This document shows, one piece after another, positions 43,832 to 52,440 of a DNA stretch of 64,000 nt. This DNA comes from Spirochaetales bacterium UBA6872 (GTDB taxonomy: Bacteria; Spirochaetota; Spirochaetia; Sphaerochaetales; Sphaerochaetaceae), in NCBI GenBank assembly GCA_002452215.1, contig DKCO01000052.1, positions 1 to 64,000 on the forward strand, given 5' to 3'. Each line of letters begins with the position of its first letter. Positions within the stretch are counted from its first letter, which is position 1. The notes below the pieces were generated by a model. The model was given only the letters and a program-made list of their open reading frames with translations. It was not told the origin of the DNA and searched no databases. Both the position numbers and the translations under genes were made by a program.

Positions 43832-45207
43832 GCAAGAACCATTTCGGTACGTTCAACAGCGTCTCCATAATATGCATTTGCATCAAGAAGAGCGCTTATT
43901 TCATCCGATGATAAGTATGACAGGATTGCACTATTTTCCATGAGCTCTTTCTTCAATGGATTGTCGCATCCTTCTTGGACGCATTTCCATGCCTTTATCG
44001 ACTCTTCCCTGATTACTTCATGCATTTGCTGCCTGTCAGCTCCTCTTTTTCCGAGCTCCATCAATAGCCTTTCTGTCGATGCAAATATGCCATAGTTTTC
44101 CATTAGCCTTTTTGTCGCTGTCTGATGGACATTCATTCCTTTCACAATCTTTATCTCTGTCATAAGTATCTCATCAAGAGCTATGAAAGCTTCAGGGATG
44201 AATATTCGTCTGTTTGCGCTATCATCCAAAGAGCGCTCCAATACTGTTGTCGCAGCATTTTGCCAAGCACATTGATAGCTCGATTCAATAAGGCGGGAAA
44301 GAGAGTCTATCTTCTCGCTGTTTATTGGATTCCTTTTGAAAGGCATAGCAGACGAGCCTACTTGGTCTTTCCCAAACGGCTCTGAGAACTCACCAATTGG
44401 AGGAGATTGCAAGATTCTGAAATCCTGGCTGAATTTATGGAGCGTACAAGCTATATTCGACAATGCTTCGATTATTCTCAAATCTTGCTTTCTTGTATAG
44501 ATTTGTGTTGATGCATCGAATGATTCAAGGCCGAGCTCGTTCATTACCATATTGTCTAGCTCAAGAGAAGAGATGCCAGTTCCTTCCAAAAGCACATGGT
44601 AGCTTGCGCCCGTTCCAACAGCGCCCTTCATGCCCTTGCCCTTTATGTTGTTCCTTGTTTGGATAAGTTGGCAAATATCATCCTCCAAATCTTGTATAGT
44701 TTGGCTAAGACGATAGCCTATTGTAGTTACTTCTGCCGGTTGTATATGAGTGAAAGCCATTGTTGCAACGCATTTGTATTTTTCTGCTTTTTCTCTAAGC
44801 TCATCGATTAGAGTTGATGTCTTTGCTACAATCAAATCCATTGCCTCTTTGAATCTTATTGCATCAGCATTGTCTAGTGCATCCATGCTAGTTGCGCCAA
44901 GATGTATTATTCCTCCGGCTATTGGGCATTGCTCTGCATATGTCTTTATTTCGGCCATCAAATCATGATGTATTTTTTCTTCGATTTCAGATGCGCGATC
45001 AATGTCGATATCATCTTTATGAGCGATAAGTTCATCAACTTGTTCTTCTGTTACAAGACCTGCTTTTGCTTCTGCTTTTGCAAGTGCAATCCAAACACGC
45101 CTTAGAAGTTTTCTCTTATGGACTTCAGAGAATATTTCTTTCATTTCCTCTGAGCCATATCTCCAAGTATATGCACTGATATATGTTGAATGATCATACT
45201 GTTTCAT
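43792..45207 (-). CDS. purB: Adenylosuccinate lyase
   Basis: 471 aa. Acts twice in purine synthesis: SAICAR to AICAR and adenylosuccinate to AMP. Fumarase/aspartase-superfamily marks: HLGATSMDALDNAD near residue 100, MAFTHIQPAEVTTIGYR near 150, and the signature loop GSSAMPFKRNPINSEKI near 280. Length agrees with the longer, eukaryote-like PurB group. Shine-Dalgarno GAGGAG. It shares the purine theme with purA about 10 kb away on the same strand. Confidence 0.95.
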   Translation of the reverse strand: MKQYDHSTYISAYTWRYGSEEMKEIFSEVHKRKLLRRVWIALAKAEAKAGLVTEEQVDELIAHKDDIDIDRASEIEEKIHHDLMAEIKTYAEQCPIAGGIIHLGATSMDALDNADAIRFKEAMDLIVAKTSTLIDELREKAEKYKCVATMAFTHIQPAEVTTIGYRLSQTIQDLEDDICQLIQTRNNIKGKGMKGAVGTGASYHVLLEGTGISSLELDNMVMNELGLESFDASTQIYTRKQDLRIIEALSNIACTLHKFSQDFRILQSPPIGEFSEPFGKDQVGSSAMPFKRNPINSEKIDSLSRLIESSYQCAWQNAATTVLERSLDDSANRRIFIPEAFIALDEILMTEIKIVKGMNVHQTATKRLMENYGIFASTERLLMELGKRGADRQQMHEVIREESIKAWKCVQEGCDNPLKKELMENSAILSYLSSDEISALLDANAYYGDAVERTEMVLAQISKRPALKRQK

Positions 45208-45219
45208 ATCTCCTCGCTT

Positions 45220-46254
45220 TTAATTTGTGTATCGTATTTTTTCCCAGACTTTGTTGTACATATCAAGATACTCGCCAAGATCTTCCTTGAGCTCGCCATT
45301 TTTCAAATCCTCTGTGCTGTAGTGAGGAGTTGTTGTTCTGTAGTTATCGGCCTCAGTGTTTGTGGAGGATGGAAAGCCAAAGCGGTCCAAAAACTTTGCA
45401 TAGTTTTCTGGCTCTAGCATGAAGTCTATGAACTTAAGTGCAAGATCATAGTGCCTTGCACCCTTTGGAACAACCATTGAATCTATATAGAGAGTGCATT
45501 TCTCTGGAATGAAGAAATCAACTTCATCCCATCTTGATTCCGGTATTTCTTCGAAGAAAGACTCAGCATATCCTTGGGCAACTATGTACTCACCTGTTGA
45601 GAATGATTTTGCGAAGCCTTCTGCATCGAATTTTGTCAAGTTTGGTTTCCAAGAGTTCTCTACAAGCTCATAAGCTTCCTCTAGTTCCTCCTCGCTATGT
45701 GTATTGCAACTGTAGCCAAGTGTCAAAAGCGCAACACCAAGCACCTCTCGCATATCATCCATCATGCACATCTTGCCTTTGAGATCTTGTCGAGAGAATA
45801 TGTTCCAGTCCTTTTCATAGTCAGTAAGTTTTGTTTTATTTACAGCAATACCCATGCTTCCCATGAAATATGGCACTGAATAGTCTTGTTCGGGGTCATA
45901 ATCAGCTTTCTCTTTTACAATGTCTGTGAGGTACTTTAGATTTGGAATCTTGGATTTATCCAATTTTGAGATCATATCAAGCTTGATCATTATCGAAACA
46001 TAATCTGCTGAAGGGATGACAATGTCATAGCCGGACGATGGAGCCACCATCAACTTTGCAAACATCTCCTCATTCGATGCATAGTAGTCCATGATTACTT
46101 TGCAATCATATTTCTCCTCAAAAGCTTCTACAACCTCTTCTGGAGTGTAATATGACCAGTTATAGACATAGAGCACATTATCTTTGTTTTTAGAACAAGA
46201 TACCGAGAAAAAGCAAAGCGCTAATACAATAGAAAAAAAAGCAATTCTTTTCAT
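45220..46254 (-). CDS. Spermidine/putrescine-binding lipoprotein (PotD-like)
   Basis: 344 aa from ATG 46254, six bases after GGGAGG; the upstream extension is not used. Lipobox FFSVSC. PotD marks: VLYVYNWSYYTPEEVVEAFE, SGYDIVIPSADYVSIMIK, YSVPYFMGSMGIAVN, WNIFSRQDLKGKMCMMDD and VPKGARHYDLALKFIDFML. It sits 12 bases upstream of purB without potABC genes, so it either works with a transporter elsewhere or is a free sensor. Confidence 0.88.
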   Translation of the reverse strand: MKRIAFFSIVLALCFFSVSCSKNKDNVLYVYNWSYYTPEEVVEAFEEKYDCKVIMDYYASNEEMFAKLMVAPSSGYDIVIPSADYVSIMIKLDMISKLDKSKIPNLKYLTDIVKEKADYDPEQDYSVPYFMGSMGIAVNKTKLTDYEKDWNIFSRQDLKGKMCMMDDMREVLGVALLTLGYSCNTHSEEELEEAYELVENSWKPNLTKFDAEGFAKSFSTGEYIVAQGYAESFFEEIPESRWDEVDFFIPEKCTLYIDSMVVPKGARHYDLALKFIDFMLEPENYAKFLDRFGFPSSTNTEADNYRTTTPHYSTEDLKNGELKEDLGEYLDMYNKVWEKIRYTN

Positions 46255-46773
46255 TTGTACCTCCCGAAAAACTATCAATGAAATGATGTACTTGGCATGG
46301 ATTTTGGTCAATACGGATTAATTATTTTGGTTCGGATTTGAACCTCTAGTAAAATGTCTTCTTCTTGGATTTAATCAAGGCAAAAGCCATCTGTAGATAT
46401 CTTCATAATCAATTTATTCCTTTACTTTTTGAGTCTTGAAGAAAAGAAAACTTTTGTAGGAAAAGTTGGCTCTTTTTGTATAAGTGTGGGTAAAACAAGT
46501 GGCCGTTTTAGATTGATTTATACCTAGTTTTCGCAAAAGTTGTGTTATAATTCCATATTATGGATTATGTAAACCTTTTGAAGCAGACAAGAGATGTGAT
46601 GATTTCCTCATTTGTAGATTTTGCCAAAACTTAGAGTATCATTTGCAACTGTTAATGGGCTTGATTGAATTGAAAATAATTAGCACAAAGCTACGTTAAG
46701 CATGCAAAAAATGGTTAAAGATTTTTTAAAAACATAATATTAGCCTATATTGAGACTCAGAGGAATTTTAAAT
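46255..46773. other. Intergenic region before the accessory operon
   Basis: About 520 bases. It holds the potD ribosome site, a perfect extended -10 (TGTTATAAT, 46543-46551) leading into a 24-codon leaderless ORF (46560-46634, starting MDYVNLLKQTRD), and a weak promoter-like pair TGGTTA/TAATAT ending at 46740 just before the operon. No RNA gene was recognised. Confidence 0.4.
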
Positions 46774-49700
46774 ATGACAAGTGATGATAACACAAGTGAC
46801 ATTGTTTTTCTTCCAAACAATTTTAAGACTCTGGTTCTCCCTGAGCCCTTGATCGAGTTTTTTGACAAATTTGGAATCAAATATAAAATTACTGGTTTTT
46901 TCCCTATGGAATTTCTTCGTTCTCTTTATAAAACTGATTATAAATTTTTCAAAAAAGTGCTTTTTTTCTTGTCACTTTACGGCTGTAACTTCCACTCGAT
47001 TAAGGGCAATTCATTTTTTCCAAGAGATGTTAATGATATAGAAGATGTTCTGATTTTCTCTGGTCCCATTGACTCTAGATTTTCAATAGCCGATATGAGC
47101 AAATATGAAATCTGGGATTTTTGCAAAGATGCATATTCATCAAAATGCATTTTATTGAGTGGCATTATTGTTTCTAGACTTCAAAAAGAGTCTAAAAACA
47201 CATTGTCAAAATTAATCAAAAATCCATTATTTTCCGTCGTCCGCAAAAGGATTTACCGCTTTGAGGAACAAAACAAGCAAGAAGTTTTGGGTTTTGAAGA
47301 GCCTATTCATAATTTTTCTAAAGATTCTTTGACATCTTTGAAGGTTGTGAATGAAATAAAAGATTCCGCTATTGATGCAGATTGCTATGGAAAATGTGCT
47401 TGCGTCCATGAGAGTACAAATGATGATTCGGAATTGCCTTTGTCCAGTGAATTTTTTGAAATTCAAGAAAACGAAATCAAAGAAAATAAAAATGTTCTGG
47501 AATATGAACCAATTAATTCAGCAATAGGTATTTGTGCTCCGTGCTTTTGGATTCGTTTTGTTGCTTCTTTCTTTTCGATGGATAAGAGAGCAAAAAAAGC
47601 TTATTTAAACATGGGGTATAGAACATACGGCGAATTAGCTAATTTTAAGAAAGAGCACATAAAGATAATTGTCGATGATATGAGTGGCTTTATTAACGAT
47701 TCTTATTTGATAGGTATTTATGAAAATGAGTTAATTAGTTTCTGCAAGAGTAGAGATTCTTTTCTGTCATATTTTGACGAAATTCATCCATTAAAAGACT
47801 TTATGTCCCCATCTGATTTTGTGCTTGACTGTATTAGAAGGTATCCAAATTACTTTTACTATTTCGATTCCAATATTTCACATTTTATGTCTCTTCCTCT
47901 TGAGATTACATCACAAAATATGGCTCAAATTAGTGATTTTGCGGCTAGTTATTTAAGAATGTTTGGGGTAATCGACTTGAGCTTTGTAGGTGATGGTCTA
48001 TTAACTCACTCAATTAGTGACTATGGTCTGCAAGCGGAAAATGAGTGTATTTCCTATTTCGTTAGACCAATTTACCTCGTTGATTCTTTGCTGTGCTCTT
48101 TGATGGAGCGAGCACCATCTGTTGTTTTTGGAATTGACCATGAGGTGTATTCCTTGTGGGTTCGAGACTTCATCAAACTGTTTTACCAGAATATAGGAAA
48201 ATTTGGGAACGAGGCACATAAGAAACACCTGGAAATATTGAATCTAAGAGAAACGACTGAACTAACTTTAGAAGCTCTTGGTGAAAAATATGGTGTTACT
48301 CGCGAAAGAATACGACAAATTGAGGCTAAAACAGCAAAAGCTTTGAAAATTCCAGCACTTCATTTGATGAATTCTCTTTTTCAAATACAAAACTTCTTGC
48401 CACTTTGCTTTGTCAGAAGTATTCCCGGTTTATATTCTTGTATCAAAGAAAAAGAAACAAAATACTATGTGGACCAGGACCTTAGTCTTGTGCTCAGAGA
48501 AAAAGATATACCATTCATTGAAAAAATGAAGGGGATAGTCTTTGAGTCTGATGTTTTTCAAGATCTTGACCACCTGGATAATTTATATTGCCAGAATGGT
48601 TTCAGTCTTTATGGTTGGCTTAACAAAATTTCTTATCATCTTCAATATGATCCATATCCTGAATTCATTCTACAGAAAACTTCTTTGAAAGAAATAGGAC
48701 AAAAATATCTCCTCTTAAAAGGTACTGCCGGGTATGACGTCAATAAAGACGAAAAGGAATTAACAGAATTCTATAGGACCAATGCGCCTTTTGTAAAGAA
48801 TTTTTCCTATCGTGCAATTACCAGTAATGTGCTCAGGGGTGGAGCGGTTCTTCGGGGGATGAGTGTCTATATCAGTTCAGAATTGATAAATGAACAACAA
48901 AAAATCATTGTTAGAAGAATACTTGATGAAGAATATTTTGGGCCTTATGGCCTGACGGGATTTTATTTATTCGAAAAACACAAAGAAGAACTGCTTTTGT
49001 CTGGAATAGATAATGCCTATTTTTTATATGGAATTGCATCGGCAGATAATTACAAAGATTATCAATTCGGCGGTAGAAGTCTGAGAATATCCCGCAGCAT
49101 AGGCAACATTTCTCTGCCTGAAATGGCTGAACAGTATATTCGTGATAACGGACCAGTCGTGAAAGTTGATGACTTTTGCCATAATCTGCATTTAAAGATA
49201 CCTGCTCTTCAACAGATATCCAATCTTACAAAATTTGATTCAGATACACTTGTTTTAAAGACGTGGTTTGAATGGACAAAAGATGAATTTGTTAAGCTAG
49301 AACTTTTCATTGATGAGAAAATCAATCATCAAGGCTTTTGCCATGCTTATGATATCATTGAAAGTGCGATTTATTTTGATGATGATAGAAACGGATTTCT
49401 AAAGGTGAATAGAATTGGCAATAGCCCATCAAGATTGGTTTATTTTTTGGATGCCATGGCAGAACGTTATGAGATTACCAAATATCATTTCTCTCATCAT
49501 TGCGATTGCATCTCTTTTTCTGATAAGCCTATTGAAACTAAGATTGACATGGCAACCTGCAATTTTAAAGGTAGAGTTTTTACCAAGAAGGATGTGAAAA
49601 CATTCTTCAAAAAATTTCATCTAAGTAGTGGAATTAATAACTTGGATTTTTATTCAAACTGGACATACTTCTTGGATAATGATGGTTTAGTTTTGAAAGA

Positions 49701-50163
49701 AGACCTTCAGATATCAGACGAGACAATCAAGGGAGCTTCTGATATTCTTAGTGAGTACTATGGGGATGAACTTTATATTACATCTATTACTGCCATAAAT
49801 AGACTTAATTGCAAGGGGTACAAAGAGCAGTTTGATGGAAATAGTATGGAAATGGCCTCCGTACTTTCTGAATCTGATTGTTCCGATTGGTGTATTCCTG
49901 AAAATGATATTGGTGCAACGTCTAGTTTTTTTCGTACTATTTTAGTTAACAAAAAAACTGTGGGCAAAGAAACTAAATATTCTTCTTTGATACGTTTATA
50001 TATTTTGAAAAAACACTTCGGAAAGTACCTGTCTATTAGTTGTATACAAAAAGAGCTGAAAGAACAGGCGTTGATTGATAACCATGTGAGCATTCAAATG
50101 CTGAATGATATATTCTCTGAGTGGTTTTCAGGCCCTGTCGTGGAGGTTCCGGATGAGTCTTAG
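46774..50163 (+). CDS. Very large protein with sigma-region-4-like helix-turn-helix
   Basis: 1129 aa from ATG 46774 (AGAGGA upstream; an in-frame TTG at 46750 is unlikely). One segment is recognisable: residues about 493-525, LTLEALGEKYGVTRERIRQI then EAKTAKALK, matches the promoter-binding region 4 of sigma-70 factors. Near residue 280, YRTYGELANFKKEHI resembles the helix-hairpin-helix of RNA polymerase alpha CTD, a pairing also seen in other sigma-like accessory proteins. The remaining 900 residues match nothing I know. There is no sigma region 2, so it is not a normal sigma factor. First gene of the accessory operon; overlaps the helicase start by 11 bases. Confidence 0.75.
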   Translation: MTSDDNTSDIVFLPNNFKTLVLPEPLIEFFDKFGIKYKITGFFPMEFLRSLYKTDYKFFKKVLFFLSLYGCNFHSIKGNSFFPRDVNDIEDVLIFSGPIDSRFSIADMSKYEIWDFCKDAYSSKCILLSGIIVSRLQKESKNTLSKLIKNPLFSVVRKRIYRFEEQNKQEVLGFEEPIHNFSKDSLTSLKVVNEIKDSAIDADCYGKCACVHESTNDDSELPLSSEFFEIQENEIKENKNVLEYEPINSAIGICAPCFWIRFVASFFSMDKRAKKAYLNMGYRTYGELANFKKEHIKIIVDDMSGFINDSYLIGIYENELISFCKSRDSFLSYFDEIHPLKDFMSPSDFVLDCIRRYPNYFYYFDSNISHFMSLPLEITSQNMAQISDFAASYLRMFGVIDLSFVGDGLLTHSISDYGLQAENECISYFVRPIYLVDSLLCSLMERAPSVVFGIDHEVYSLWVRDFIKLFYQNIGKFGNEAHKKHLEILNLRETTELTLEALGEKYGVTRERIRQIEAKTAKALKIPALHLMNSLFQIQNFLPLCFVRSIPGLYSCIKEKETKYYVDQDLSLVLREKDIPFIEKMKGIVFESDVFQDLDHLDNLYCQNGFSLYGWLNKISYHLQYDPYPEFILQKTSLKEIGQKYLLLKGTAGYDVNKDEKELTEFYRTNAPFVKNFSYRAITSNVLRGGAVLRGMSVYISSELINEQQKIIVRRILDEEYFGPYGLTGFYLFEKHKEELLLSGIDNAYFLYGIASADNYKDYQFGGRSLRISRSIGNISLPEMAEQYIRDNGPVVKVDDFCHNLHLKIPALQQISNLTKFDSDTLVLKTWFEWTKDEFVKLELFIDEKINHQGFCHAYDIIESAIYFDDDRNGFLKVNRIGNSPSRLVYFLDAMAERYEITKYHFSHHCDCISFSDKPIETKIDMATCNFKGRVFTKKDVKTFFKKFHLSSGINNLDFYSNWTYFLDNDGLVLKEDLQISDETIKGASDILSEYYGDELYITSITAINRLNCKGYKEQFDGNSMEMASVLSESDCSDWCIPENDIGATSSFFRTILVNKKTVGKETKYSSLIRLYILKKHFGKYLSISCIQKELKEQALIDNHVSIQMLNDIFSEWFSGPVVEVPDES

Positions 50164-52252
50164 AGATTTAGAGGAAGTTTTACCAACAAGCATTTCAACC
50201 GGTAATAGAGATCCATACAAAGAAATAGTCATACCATGTCTAAGAGAGTCAAACCGTTTTTATATGGGAACAGGCTTTTTTGATTCTGGATGGATTGATT
50301 TGGCTAAGGAAGGTCTCGTTAAATTTGTGAAGAATGATGGGAAAATGATTCTTTTGACGTCCATAAAGGTTGGCGAGGATGAATTCGAATCATTTAAGAA
50401 AGGAGAACGGGCGAAGACGGATAAAATATTGGAAGATATCCTTGTAAAAAATGCTATCAAATCAGCTAGAAAAGATGGCAGGGAATGGACCTTGAACTAT
50501 TTGGCTTGGATGGTTTCACAAAATATCTTGGATGTTCATCTGCTTGTTCATAAGACGTCCTCTGTTAATATTTATCATCCAAAGATCTCTTTTTGGTACG
50601 ATTTGGAGGGTAATTCTGTTTGCACCAATGGAAGTCTTAACGCAACTGGAAATGCGATTAACAATCTTGAGGTTCTGAGTGTTTTTTGTTCGTGGCATTT
50701 TGGCGAAGACAGATATATCAAATCTTTTGAAGATATTTGGAAAAATGATTGGGAAGGGAAACCTAAAAACTATTTTATAGTTGATTTGCCTGAAATTGTA
50801 AAAATTGACTATCAATGTATTGCAAATGACAAGAATCCGTATGAGGAAGTTTTAAATTCACTTAATGATTACACAAAGAACGATAAAGGGATTGAGGCAA
50901 GAGATTATCAGCTGGAGGCGATAAATGCACTTGAAAATCATGAATATCGTGGAATTCTTTCCATGGCCACGGGAACGGGCAAAACTTTTACCAGTCTTCT
51001 TGCAGTTAAACGGATTGTTGAGCAAAAAGGGAATGCCATTGTTCTAGTTTGTATTCCTCAGATTACATTGATTATTCAATGGGAAGAGGCAATCAACTCT
51101 GTTTTCGATAACCCTGTTGTTCACAAATGTGCATTTAATCGTAGCGAGTGGTTTTCAAAATTGGCTTGTGACTTGAAGTTTTTTGATGGAGGTGACTTAG
51201 TGTTTGCTATTACGACCTATGATAGCCTTACCGATTCTAAATTTCAAGATTTGATTCAACAGGTAAAAGGAAATCTTGTTTATATTTTCGACGAATGCCA
51301 TAAACTTGGAACTTCTAAAATTATGCAAACATTTAATCCACGAAATGGTTCGTATCGAATTGGCCTCTCTGCCACTCCAGAACGATGGTTTGACGAAAAG
51401 GGCTCTTCCTATATCTCGACAACAATTGGCCCAAGTGTCTTTAAATATTCTATGAGGCAGGCCATTCAAGATCATAAACTTTGCCAATATAATTACCATA
51501 TTGTACTTAGCCAACTGACTACAGATGAAATGGAGCAGTTCATTTCAGTTTCTAAGAAGATTGCGAAATTATTCAGGTCTGAAGACTCAAATCAGAAATC
51601 TATTTCTGATGACCGTAAGAGAATTTTAGAAAACAAGAGAGCTAAAATATCAAAGGGAGCGAAGAATAAGTGGAAAGATTTTTTTGATATTTTCTCAAAG
51701 GTCTGTGATAAGCCAGGTTCAATTGTCTATGTTTTTGATGAACAGGTTGAAATGATGATAAGTGAGATTAGAAGAAGATTCGGTTTAAAAGTTCATGGAA
51801 TTATTGCAAGTACTGAATACACAGATAGACAGGCTATTCTGAAAGGCTTCAATGATGGGGAAATAGACGTCCTTGTTGCTATTCAGTGCCTTGATGAAGG
51901 AGTAGATATACCTAATTGCCATGCCGAGTATATTTTAGCTAGCTCAACAAATCCCCGTGAATTTATTCAACGACGTGGCCGTGTATTGAGAAAATCCAAT
52001 AGATATCCAAATAAAGTAGCTGAAATTTACGATTTTGTTACAATAGCGCCTGAATTATCATTTTATTCTGATGACGACAAAGTGAAGGTTATAAGACGTG
52101 AATTGGCTCGAGTGGCAGAATTTAATCGGCTTTCTGAGAATAAAGACGATAAAGAAATGATAGAGTATTTAATTAAACATAATTGTTTGAATGAATATGT
52201 GGAAAAAAGCCCGTGGAAAATTAAGAATGATGATGGTACAGAGGAGGATTGA
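50153..52252 (+). CDS. PLD-like nuclease fused to SF2 DEAD/DEAH helicase
   Basis: 699 aa. The N-terminal 200 residues form a phospholipase-D-like domain with one H-x-K motif (YHPKISF, H about 140) and the trailing NGSLNATGNA. A superfamily 2 helicase follows: motif I SMATGTGKT near 272, motif II DECH near 380, SATPER near 406, and motif VI QRRGRVLRKS near 606. Such PLD-helicases occur in defence systems, including Dnd-linked restriction, where they are thought to cut or unwind foreign DNA. ATG 50153 overlaps the upstream stop; the longer frame is rejected. Confidence 0.88.
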   Translation: MSLRDLEEVLPTSISTGNRDPYKEIVIPCLRESNRFYMGTGFFDSGWIDLAKEGLVKFVKNDGKMILLTSIKVGEDEFESFKKGERAKTDKILEDILVKNAIKSARKDGREWTLNYLAWMVSQNILDVHLLVHKTSSVNIYHPKISFWYDLEGNSVCTNGSLNATGNAINNLEVLSVFCSWHFGEDRYIKSFEDIWKNDWEGKPKNYFIVDLPEIVKIDYQCIANDKNPYEEVLNSLNDYTKNDKGIEARDYQLEAINALENHEYRGILSMATGTGKTFTSLLAVKRIVEQKGNAIVLVCIPQITLIIQWEEAINSVFDNPVVHKCAFNRSEWFSKLACDLKFFDGGDLVFAITTYDSLTDSKFQDLIQQVKGNLVYIFDECHKLGTSKIMQTFNPRNGSYRIGLSATPERWFDEKGSSYISTTIGPSVFKYSMRQAIQDHKLCQYNYHIVLSQLTTDEMEQFISVSKKIAKLFRSEDSNQKSISDDRKRILENKRAKISKGAKNKWKDFFDIFSKVCDKPGSIVYVFDEQVEMMISEIRRRFGLKVHGIIASTEYTDRQAILKGFNDGEIDVLVAIQCLDEGVDIPNCHAEYILASSTNPREFIQRRGRVLRKSNRYPNKVAEIYDFVTIAPELSFYSDDDKVKVIRRELARVAEFNRLSENKDDKEMIEYLIKHNCLNEYVEKSPWKIKNDDGTEED

Positions 52253-52256
52253 AAAT

Positions 52257-52439
52257 ATGCCTGAGAAAGAATTTAAAAATCAGAAGATTAGAGAAGACAT
52301 CCAAAACGAATTTGATTCTTTGGAAGCTAAACTAGCTCTTGGCATTCTTAGAGTTGTAGAAAAATCAGATGGAAATTTTAACATCGGTGAAGTTGAGAAG
52401 CTAGCAGATGCTTGTTTTAAAGAAATGGAGAGAAACTGA
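52257..52439 (+). CDS. Small acidic protein of the accessory operon
   Basis: 60 aa, ATG 52257 with GAGGA upstream and four bases after the helicase stop; followed one base later by the ATPase gene. Sequence is helical and charged (EDIQNEFDSLEAKLALGILR), perhaps one coiled segment. I do not recognise the family. Tight spacing on both sides argues that it is a real operon member, possibly a bridging subunit. Confidence 0.65.
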   Translation: MPEKEFKNQKIREDIQNEFDSLEAKLALGILRVVEKSDGNFNIGEVEKLADACFKEMERN

Positions 52440-52440
52440 T

